Assembly (NCBI GenBank): GCA_021151615.1
Contig: JAGKXA010000028.1
Span: forward strand, 1 to 27,817
DNA from: Cellvibrionaceae bacterium
Lineage (GTDB): Bacteria > Pseudomonadota > Gammaproteobacteria > Pseudomonadales > Cellvibrionaceae
Direction: 5' to 3'
Length of the DNA stretch: 27,817 nucleotides
Made by a program: the position numbers and the translations under genes. Within the stretch, counting starts at the first letter, position 1. Each line of letters opens with the position of its first letter. The notes below the pieces were generated by a model that saw only the letters and a list, made by a program, of their open reading frames with translations, was not told where the DNA came from and did no database searches. Positions 6,042 through 13,120 of the stretch are shown here, piece by piece.

Positions 6042-8546
6042 ATGGTCAAAACAAAGTTTTTATTGCTATGTGTTTTATTTATTTCTGCACACGCACTGCA
6101 CGCTTATGATTGCACTGGCCTTGCACAATACACGCAAGGCAATTACGCCACTGGCGCATTGGTAAAAAATCAAAACAAAGCCTATCGCTGTACGGTTGGC
6201 GGCTGGTGTTCTGTTGGCGGCCCCTACGAACCCGGTACAGGTTGGGCATGGGCTAATGCCTGGACTGATTTAGGTAGTTGCGATGCAGTTACAACGAGCA
6301 GCACCGCTCCCACTTCATCCAGCGCTACATCGCGCTCAAGCTCATTGCGTTCAAGCAGTGTTGGCAGCAGTGTTTTATCCAGTATTCGATCCAGTAGCTC
6401 TTTAATTATTAGCTCCAGTCGTTCAAGCCAAGCCAGCTCAATATCTGGCAATTGCCCTGCTTATAGTGCGGGCACCAGTTATCAAGCCGGCAGTGTAGTG
6501 ACGAATGCCGGCGGATTTTATTCATGCTCAGTACCCGGCTGGTGCTCAAGTGGCAATGCGGCTTATGAACCAGGTGTTGGCTGGGCTTATACGTCCGCAT
6601 GGACCACAACAACGGCCAGCGCATGTAATGGTTCAGGGAATTCCAGCAGTACTGCAAGCAGTTTACCCAACACAGGTTTTTGCGCAGAAGAATTTGTCAG
6701 CGGAAAAATTTATACCGCTGGCTCACTCGTCGCTTATCAGGGTGCTGTTTATCGTGCATTGGTTGATACGCATTCCATTCAACCGGGCAATACTGCTTAC
6801 CCTGGCCAATGGTCAGCCGCTGTTGGTTATCCCGATCCAAATAAATGCCCGGTTCCTATTCCCAACACCATTAATTACGGTACTGCACAGCCAGTTGCAG
6901 GAAATCCAAATACAGGTGTGATTAATCCAACTGGCGCAATTTCCGCAGCGCGTATTTCCAATGCGCAATCAACATTAGCCGGACAACAAGGTGCTATTGC
7001 AGTCGCAACGGATAATGGGGGCGAACATGCAGGTCTGGATGGCGATAACGGCGCACGTGTTTCCAAACTGGTACCAGGAACGCTTGCGCTGCAACACAAC
7101 ACTTATCAGGTAACCAGTGGAACTGAGATTGTGACTTACATTGGCGACTGGGCCATTTATGGTCGCAAAATTGATTTCACCAAACTGGCAGCATCCAATG
7201 TCAATCGCATTGTTTACGGCTTTGCCGGCATTTGTTACCCCGGTGCAAGCAATGTACAGGATGGTGGTTTCCCCACTTCTGCGCCCGCTGCAGTGTTGCG
7301 CAATTGCACGCAAAGTAAATTGCCAGACGGTGCCATGGCGCTTGCCGATTTTGAAGCAGCGTTCGTACGCAATGTTGGCGTTGCGCCGAAAGGCGTTGTG
7401 GGAACGGAGAGCCAATACTCACTGGATCGAACCAAAGTCGGCGGTGTATTTGGAGCGTTATATTTATTACGTCAACAAAATCCGCACCTGAAACTGGATT
7501 TATCCGTCGGTGGTTGGACCTTATCCGAAGGGTTTTATTGGATGGCAGGCAACCCGACACGGCGCAAAGCCTTTGTTGATTCCATTGTGCACTTCCTTGA
7601 ACGATTTGATTTTGATGGTGTGGACATCGATTGGGAATATCCAGCAACTGATGGTTCAGTGCCCGGTGCATCCAGCCCTGACGATGCAGCCAACTACGCA
7701 ACATTAATTCAGGAATTGCGCGCAGGTTTGGATTGGCTCACTGCAAAAACCGGCAAAAAATATCGTCTGTCATCTGCAATTCCCGCAGGGCTTGGTCGCC
7801 TGGAAAAAATCAACTGGACCAACGTTCATCCCTATATGGATCGCTTATACGTGATGACCTATGACTTGACCGGCGCCTGGGAGCGGGAAATTTCCCATCA
7901 CACACCACTCTATACCAATCCCAATGCAACAGGGTCATCTGCCGGCGCCTCAGCAGATTGGACACTGAGTTATTTGTTAGGTATTGGTGTTCCTGCCAAT
8001 AAATTAATGATTGGTGCCGCGAATTATCATCGTGCAAAAGCAACCCTGCCCGGTGATATTCGCGAATACACCAACGGCATTATTGGCTCCACCACGGCGG
8101 GCAATAGCAATTGGACAGGCGCACAATTAATTTTGGGGATTGCCGGCGTAGGCTCCTGGGAGGCCGGAGTTGTGGAAGGTTACGACCTCTATCAAAATTT
8201 TGTAGATCGCGATTTAAAACCACGCAATGGTTACACACTCTATACCGATAAAATTGCCAATGCCGATTACCTCGTGCATGAAGGTATTGGATCTTTCATC
8301 AGCATTGAAACACCGCGCACTGTTGCGTTGAAAACTAAATACGCAAAAGCCAAAGGGCTTGCAGGAATATTTTTCTGGATGGCTGAACAGGACAATGGTT
8401 ACAACCTGAATACGGTCAACCATATTCTTGGCAATCCATTAATCACCAATAAGGCCGACGCATCACCGCAAAACCAAATTCCGGTGTGCGGTAAAAACAT
8501 TACTGTGCAGGAATGCGAGCAGTTGATATTGCCGTTACGGCAATAG
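6042..8546 (+). CDS. Secreted multimodular GH18 chitinase
   Basis: Protein of 834 aa that should hydrolyse chitin outside the cell. Order: signal peptide 1-21 (cut after ALHA); a first CBM73-like chitin-binding module, about 24-80 (GGWC...YEPGTGWAW...AW); a Ser-rich linker, 84-136; a second such module, about 138-195 (PGWC...YEPGVGWAY...AW); a short linker; a CBM5/12-like module, about 214-269 (YTAGSLVAYQGAVYRAL...QPG...W); then the GH18 barrel from about 364 to 815. Catalytic motif DGVDIDWE is at 525-532, with E532 as general acid, and SVGGW at 488-492 is the strand-3 SxGG motif. Inside the barrel, MTYDLTGAW matches the substrate MxYD region. ATG 6042 follows AAGAGGA. Poly-Ser linkers are characteristic of Cellvibrio and its relatives. 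It ends at a terminator shared with the convergent TonB-dependent receptor gene. Confidence 0.95.
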   Translation: MVKTKFLLLCVLFISAHALHAYDCTGLAQYTQGNYATGALVKNQNKAYRCTVGGWCSVGGPYEPGTGWAWANAWTDLGSCDAVTTSSTAPTSSSATSRSSSLRSSSVGSSVLSSIRSSSSLIISSSRSSQASSISGNCPAYSAGTSYQAGSVVTNAGGFYSCSVPGWCSSGNAAYEPGVGWAYTSAWTTTTASACNGSGNSSSTASSLPNTGFCAEEFVSGKIYTAGSLVAYQGAVYRALVDTHSIQPGNTAYPGQWSAAVGYPDPNKCPVPIPNTINYGTAQPVAGNPNTGVINPTGAISAARISNAQSTLAGQQGAIAVATDNGGEHAGLDGDNGARVSKLVPGTLALQHNTYQVTSGTEIVTYIGDWAIYGRKIDFTKLAASNVNRIVYGFAGICYPGASNVQDGGFPTSAPAAVLRNCTQSKLPDGAMALADFEAAFVRNVGVAPKGVVGTESQYSLDRTKVGGVFGALYLLRQQNPHLKLDLSVGGWTLSEGFYWMAGNPTRRKAFVDSIVHFLERFDFDGVDIDWEYPATDGSVPGASSPDDAANYATLIQELRAGLDWLTAKTGKKYRLSSAIPAGLGRLEKINWTNVHPYMDRLYVMTYDLTGAWEREISHHTPLYTNPNATGSSAGASADWTLSYLLGIGVPANKLMIGAANYHRAKATLPGDIREYTNGIIGSTTAGNSNWTGAQLILGIAGVGSWEAGVVEGYDLYQNFVDRDLKPRNGYTLYTDKIANADYLVHEGIGSFISIETPRTVALKTKYAKAKGLAGIFFWMAEQDNGYNLNTVNHILGNPLITNKADASPQNQIPVCGKNITVQECEQLILPLRQ

Positions 8547-8569
8547 TTAAAATCACGTGTAGAAATAAA

Positions 8570-8601
8570 AAATCCCCCCCCCGAAAAACAGGTGGGGATT
8601 T
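8570..8601. terminator. Bidirectional terminator between chitinase and TonB-dependent receptor
   Basis: AAATCCCC (8570-8577) pairs with GGGGATTT (8594-8601), extended by two more C-G pairs past a mismatch. T-rich tracts follow on both strands (TTTAAATTTATTT on +, TTTTTTATTTCT on -). The left arm contains a run of nine C. Confidence 0.75.
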
Positions 8602-8621
8602 AAATTTATTTCTATTTTTTG

Positions 8622-8649
8622 CAATAGCCGCTGTTGCCAGCGGCTATTG
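8622..8649. other. Strong 12-bp hairpin downstream of the TonB-dependent receptor
   Basis: CAATAGCCGCTG (8622-8633), loop TTGC, then CAGCGGCTATTG (8638-8649), perfectly paired. It lies 25 nt past the receptor stop but has no T-run on the minus strand, so it probably stabilises the 3' end and leaves termination to the adjacent 8570-8601 hairpin. Confidence 0.6.
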
Positions 8650-8673
8650 TATTGTTGCGACTACACTTGAAAA

Positions 8674-11613
8674 CTAGAAGGTGTAGCGTGCACCCAGGGT
8701 ATAACGTGGGCCAAGGATTTCCAAATTCCACAATTGCGCTTCAGTACGACCATGGCGACGCTTATCTTCACCAAACAGGTTCAACGCTTCCAAAGAAATC
8801 GTCATGGCTTCAGTGATGTCGTAACTCACACTGGCATCTACAGTTTCAAAAGCTTCGGTGTAGCCTGGCTCATTGTTGTACTGATTGGTGGTATCGAGGA
8901 ACTTATCACGCCAGTTGTAGGCAACACGCGCAGTAACACCATAGTTTTCATAGAAAGCAGCAGCGTTCGCCGAATCACTCATACCAACCAACGCGAATTG
9001 GGTTCCCAAACGGTTGTTGTCATAAGCGATATCGCCATCCACGGTGGTGTAGTTTGCGGAAACGCCGAAACCTGACTCACCAAACATGTGCTGAACCGCA
9101 AACTCAAGACCATCAATAACAGCCGACTTGTTGTTAATTGGGGTATTGATATGCCATACCGCAACGGGATCCTGATCGTTAGGCGCTACGTTACCATTCC
9201 AACCGAAATTGATATCCGCATCGGCAGGAATTTGACCTTCATTTTTCAGCACTTGGCTGTAAATTTGTTGCTTGCTTGGAGTGCTAATGCCCAGTGCGTT
9301 CAACTGGGAAATTGCCGCAAGCGCACGCGGACCTTTAGTAACATCACGCAAATCAAACAAAGTACCGTCAACGGCTTGAGTGCTGTTGAACTTATCTACA
9401 TCTTTTCTGTAGTAGCCCAACGAAACATAACTGGTATCCGCGTAATACCACTCTACGGAGATATCGAAGTTGGTTGACTCCAACGGCAACAACCCAGGGT
9501 TACCTTGATCTGCAGTGTAGCTTCTGAAATCACCTACACCGATATCTGCACGCAGGTTACCGTACGTAGGACGAGCAATAGTTTTGCTCGCAGAGGCACG
9601 CGCTTTAATATCATCAGTCAACGAAATATCGAAGTCGATACTGGGCAAGGTGTGGCTGTAACTGGCATCACGACTAAACGCAGTCAGAGTCGCTGACGCG
9701 TCGGATACGAAGTCATCGTCACCGGTCCAGCGAATGCGGGTCGGATTCGCCGCGTTGGTGCTAGAGGTTACATCGGTTTTTTCATAGCGAACGCCCGCCA
9801 ACAAGTTGTAAGGCATAGAGCCGAACTCGCTGCTCAGTTGGTATTGAATAAAGGCGCCTTGAACTTCTTCCAGGATACCGCGGTAAGTAGATACACGTGG
9901 TTTAGCTTCGAATTTGCCGCTCGGCGGGAAATCACGGAAATTAGGTAACTTACCATTTTGGCTCTCTACCCACGCAGCCACTTCATTGAAATCCCAGTCA
10001 ATACCATTAGTAAACGAAGTACCTTTGCTATACCCATCGAAATCGGCGAGGAAGTTACGCGGACTCCAGAAAGTATCGGGCACCAGTTTGGCATCTGCAC
10101 CACCCCAATCGCCAAACACGATACAACAATCGCCACGGTTTCTTCCGATGTAATCATTAGAGCGGTCTTCAATTCCAAACTCGAGGCTCGAGTTTTCAAA
10201 CTTGTATTTACCGTTCAAGCGGGTTTGCTCAATTTCATCATCAACCCATTGGTAATTGGTGGTACCAGCGGTGGTGGTCATATCACCACCATCCAGAGTG
10301 CCATTGCCATTACCAAATACTTTATCGTCGATCTTAACGGTCATGATCGGCAAACCTTTATTCCACTCCATGGTTTGCTCTTTAACCACGTTGGCACCCA
10401 CAGACAGGTTCAGGTTGCCACGCGGATCATATTCCTTGGTTTTCGCATCCGCCTTGAAGTAATCCAGCGTGAAGCTCAAATCATCTGTTGCTTCAAATTC
10501 GAGGTTAAATCCAACCGCGTTATTTTCGCGGATATTACCTTGTACCTGTCGTGCAAAGCTGATGTCTTTCGGCGTATCGATTAACTCGGTCATGATCACT
10601 GGAGTCTTAACGGCCTCATTATCGAATACCAAATTGGTACCGGTGCCCACAAACCACAAGGATTGTTCGATACGCTCCTGATGCCACTCCAACTCTGAGT
10701 AGGTGTAATCCACGGTCGCTTTCAAACGCTCGACGGGAGCATATTGCAAGGTCAATTGGCCATTAGTCCGCTCGCGTTCTTGTTCGCCCAAGGTCAGGCG
10801 ATAGTCGATTGGAGTTGAAAACAACTGACCATTGGACGGGGCATTTTCAACAGTGGCGTTTGCCCGAGAGGTAATGTTGGAATTGCCTTTGGATGTATCC
10901 CAGGCACGGGTATTCCACTGTTGACTATAGGCACCCGAGTTACCCTGCTCGCGCTCTTGATAGCTACCCGTCAGGGTTACACCAAAAGTGTCGTCAGCAA
11001 AGGTATTGCTGATAATGCCGGAAATTTCCGGGGTCAAATCAGAACCTTCACGTACAGTGGTATCATGAACACCTTTGGCGCCCACGCTAGCTTTAAAGCC
11101 GGGATTGTCCAACGGACGCGCAGTTTTTATGTTAATCGTTGCACCAATACCACCACTGGCTACGTCTGCTCGACCAGTCTTGTAAACCTCCAACCCACTC
11201 ACGCTTTCAGAAGCCAAGTCGGCAAATTCAAACGAACGGGAGTCAAATCCTGATGAAGGCATTGCGCGACCGTTCAAAGTAACCAGGTTATAGTCGGCAC
11301 CAAAACCACGAACGGTTACTTTTGAACCTTCACCGCCAGCACGATCAATAGACACGCCGGTAATACGCTGCAAAGACTCTGCAAGGTTAGTATCTGGCAT
11401 CTTGCCAATATCTTCCGCGGAGATGGCATCAACCACACCCACCGCATTGCGTTTAACGTCCATGGAAGCCTGAAGTGACGCGCGAATCCCTGTTACAACT
11501 ACCTCCTCTACTCCATCTTCCTGTGCAAATGTGACGCTACTGAAACCTGCGGCCATGACCGATGCAACAGTGGTAGCAATCATTTTCTTTTTAAATGTCA
11601 TTGGGTTTTGCAT
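8674..11613 (-). CDS. TonB-dependent outer membrane receptor, probable chito-oligosaccharide importer
   Basis: Protein of 979 aa. Signal peptide 1-30 (cut after VTFA), TonB box EEVVVTG at 36-42, plug domain about 50-165 (DIGKMPDTNLAESLQRITGV, TVRGFGADYNLVTLNGR, GGIGATINIKT), then a long beta-barrel ending in an aromatic residue (YTLGARYTF), as outer membrane proteins do. The large size and the 'IGKMPDTNLAESLQRI' plug place it in the Xanthomonas/Caulobacter carbohydrate-type TonB receptor group (TIGR01782-like). The substrate is not visible in the sequence. Chito-oligosaccharide or GlcNAc uptake is inferred from the convergent chitinase. ATG 11613 follows AGGATT; M5 and M11 are less likely starts. 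No SusD-like partner, anti-sigma or inner-membrane transporter lies next to it. Confidence 0.93.
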   Translation of the reverse strand: MQNPMTFKKKMIATTVASVMAAGFSSVTFAQEDGVEEVVVTGIRASLQASMDVKRNAVGVVDAISAEDIGKMPDTNLAESLQRITGVSIDRAGGEGSKVTVRGFGADYNLVTLNGRAMPSSGFDSRSFEFADLASESVSGLEVYKTGRADVASGGIGATINIKTARPLDNPGFKASVGAKGVHDTTVREGSDLTPEISGIISNTFADDTFGVTLTGSYQEREQGNSGAYSQQWNTRAWDTSKGNSNITSRANATVENAPSNGQLFSTPIDYRLTLGEQERERTNGQLTLQYAPVERLKATVDYTYSELEWHQERIEQSLWFVGTGTNLVFDNEAVKTPVIMTELIDTPKDISFARQVQGNIRENNAVGFNLEFEATDDLSFTLDYFKADAKTKEYDPRGNLNLSVGANVVKEQTMEWNKGLPIMTVKIDDKVFGNGNGTLDGGDMTTTAGTTNYQWVDDEIEQTRLNGKYKFENSSLEFGIEDRSNDYIGRNRGDCCIVFGDWGGADAKLVPDTFWSPRNFLADFDGYSKGTSFTNGIDWDFNEVAAWVESQNGKLPNFRDFPPSGKFEAKPRVSTYRGILEEVQGAFIQYQLSSEFGSMPYNLLAGVRYEKTDVTSSTNAANPTRIRWTGDDDFVSDASATLTAFSRDASYSHTLPSIDFDISLTDDIKARASASKTIARPTYGNLRADIGVGDFRSYTADQGNPGLLPLESTNFDISVEWYYADTSYVSLGYYRKDVDKFNSTQAVDGTLFDLRDVTKGPRALAAISQLNALGISTPSKQQIYSQVLKNEGQIPADADINFGWNGNVAPNDQDPVAVWHINTPINNKSAVIDGLEFAVQHMFGESGFGVSANYTTVDGDIAYDNNRLGTQFALVGMSDSANAAAFYENYGVTARVAYNWRDKFLDTTNQYNNEPGYTEAFETVDASVSYDITEAMTISLEALNLFGEDKRRHGRTEAQLWNLEILGPRYTLGARYTF

Positions 11614-11977
11614 GAACTTAATCCTCGAACCGTTATTGTTATCGTAACTCGCTGTAGTGCAGGTGCCTCCGCAGGGTGACGACCCTAAGCCAGTTACCTC
11701 ACTGGTCTTGCTTATTGAGGGATCAATAATAGAAGCCTACTACTCATCCCGAGGTTATATTTACTGGTTCACACAAAACAGGCGTCCGAGTAGACTTCGA
11801 TTGGGCAAGGTGGGAAGTTCGAAAAAAAACGTTTTACTAGTATGAGTAAAAAATCGTTTTTAATCAGATAGTTAAAAAATCATATTTACGAAATTGGGGT
11901 GCATTTTTTTGATTTTTGGAATGACTAGAAACGGGTTCTGGGAAACTTCCCATATTTGTACGGTGAAAAACTGTACA
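11614..11977. promoter_or_regulatory. Upstream region of the TonB-dependent receptor with several palindromes
   Basis: This 364-bp gap has no supported gene. It contains CCAGT/ACTGG (11692-11707, 6-nt spacer), TGGGAA-AC-TTCCCA (11939-11952, perfect) with a partial repeat TGGGAAGTTC at 11811-11820, and TTGTAC/GTACAA (11956-11978, 11-bp spacer). The stretch 11820-11900 is strongly A/T-rich. Which of these controls the receptor is unknown, and I could not fix a convincing -35/-10 pair. Confidence 0.4.
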
Positions 11978-12014
11978 AAAAAGCCCGGCAACTGTTCCAG
12001 CTACCGGGCTTTTT
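11978..12014 (-). terminator. Intrinsic terminator of dps
   Basis: AAAAAGCCCGG (11978-11988) pairs with CCGGGCTTTTT (12004-12014) across a 15-nt loop. Both strands have T-runs. On the minus strand it begins 20 nt after the dps stop. Confidence 0.88.
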
Positions 12015-12034
12015 CGCACTATTGGCGAGTAAAG

Positions 12035-12502
12035 CTATTCAAGCAAACTGCGCAGCATCCAGGCTGTTTTTTCGTGCAACTGGATACGCTGGGTCAGTAA
12101 ATCTGCGGTGGCTTCATCCTGCGCAGCTTCCACAACTGGATAAAGCGAGCGTGCAGTACGCACTACCGCCTCCTGCCCCTCTACCAACAACCTGATCATC
12201 TCCTGGGCTTTGGGTATCCCCTCTTCTTCTTTGATGCTGCTCAGTGCTGCATATTGCTTGTAGGTTCCCGGTGCGGGGAAACCCAGAGAGCGAATACGCT
12301 CTGCCACCAAATCCACTGCCAATGCCAACTCCGTATACTGGGTTTCAAACATCAGGTGCAAGGTCTGGAACATAGGGCCAGTCACATTCCAGTGGAAGTT
12401 GTGGGTTTTGAGATAAAGCGTGTAGGTATCGGCCAATAAACGGGATAAGCCTTGGGCAATTTCCTCGCGTTGAACCTCGGAAATTCCAATATCAATATTC
12501 AT
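12035..12502 (-). CDS. dps: Dps-family ferritin-like DNA-protection protein
   Basis: Protein of 155 aa that should assemble into a 12-mer shell, oxidise Fe(II) with hydrogen peroxide and store the iron. The intersubunit ferroxidase site is complete by comparison with E. coli Dps: H37 (in NFHWNV), H49, E53, D64 and E68 match H51, H63, D67, D78 and E82. The N-terminus is short and lacks the Lys/Arg-rich tail that E. coli Dps uses to bind DNA, so protection may rest on iron chemistry more than DNA binding (inference). ATG 12502 follows AAGGAG at 5 nt. Its upstream region carries four 17-bp tandem repeats. No OxyR or Fur site is obvious. Confidence 0.92.
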   Translation of the reverse strand: MNIDIGISEVQREEIAQGLSRLLADTYTLYLKTHNFHWNVTGPMFQTLHLMFETQYTELALAVDLVAERIRSLGFPAPGTYKQYAALSSIKEEEGIPKAQEMIRLLVEGQEAVVRTARSLYPVVEAAQDEATADLLTQRIQLHEKTAWMLRSLLE

Positions 12503-12527
12503 AGTGACTCCTTAGCCATGCACTCAC

Positions 12528-12595
12528 GTTGAGTTAACTGAACTGTTGATTTAACTGGACCGTCGATTTAGCTGAACTGTCAATTTGACTGAACT
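12528..12595. repeat. Four tandem 17-bp repeats in the dps upstream region
   Basis: Four units of exactly 17 bp (12528-12544, 12545-12561, 12562-12578, 12579-12595) with + strand consensus GTYGATTTAACTGAACT. Each copy differs from the consensus at a few positions. The array begins 26 bp upstream of the dps start codon, so it lies in the promoter or leader. Confidence 0.85.
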
Positions 12596-12655
12596 ATAGA
12601 TACAGACACTCGCAGCAGCCATTTGGTTTTGCTTATAGCCCGTATAAAAAATATT

Positions 12656-13120
12656 TCAGGTCTGTTGATAGCCCATCAATACCCAATCACGGCCGCGCGC
12701 ACGATAGCGGGAATGTATGGCAGCAATATCCATCGGACAATGTTGCGGGTCTCGCTCAAATGTCAGACGCGCATAAAAATCGGTCAAGTGCGGCAGCGCA
12801 AAACAATAGCAGCCCCGGGGAGCAATAAGGGGTTTAACCTGATTGAGCAAATGGGAAGCCAAACCTTTGCCACGATATTCGGGGGCTACCAGTAAATTGC
12901 GCAACCAATAATGACCGGAATTTTGGGGAACAAAGCGTGCAGAGGCCACCCAATCCCCTTCTGGCGATGACAACACAAATACCCGCTCATGAGGGGCACA
13001 TTTCACTTTATAGCCGTGGGTACGATAAAAACGGTCGGCCAGCGCCAGACGCGCAGACTCAAGCGATAGCAATAAAAAAGCGGATTCGTTAATAGTTGGA
13101 GGAGGCTCGCACGCAGACAT
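12656..13120 (-). CDS. GNAT-family N-acetyltransferase
   Basis: Protein of 154 aa. Acetyl-CoA binding motif A is clear: LRNLLVAPEYRGKGLASHLL (73-92), with R83-x-x-G86-x-A88 as the pyrophosphate-binding loop. The later FYARLTFERDP stretch fits motif B. Substrate unknown. The start overlaps the stop of the von Willebrand factor A gene by one base (TGATG), so the two are one transcript with coupled translation. A functional link between them is possible but unproven. No terminator is visible after it, so some read-through into dps is possible. Confidence 0.82.
   Translation of the reverse strand: MSACEPPPTINESAFLLLSLESARLALADRFYRTHGYKVKCAPHERVFVLSSPEGDWVASARFVPQNSGHYWLRNLLVAPEYRGKGLASHLLNQVKPLIAPRGCYCFALPHLTDFYARLTFERDPQHCPMDIAAIHSRYRARGRDWVLMGYQQT

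Noticed and set aside
8622..8649. Terminator of the TonB receptor gene
   Set aside because: Stem is strong but the minus strand continues with A-rich sequence, so it lacks a T-run; the 8570-8601 hairpin fits better.
8734..11253. Plus-strand frames within the TonB receptor gene
   Set aside because: They are shadows of the minus-strand receptor, with no binding sites or recognisable domains.
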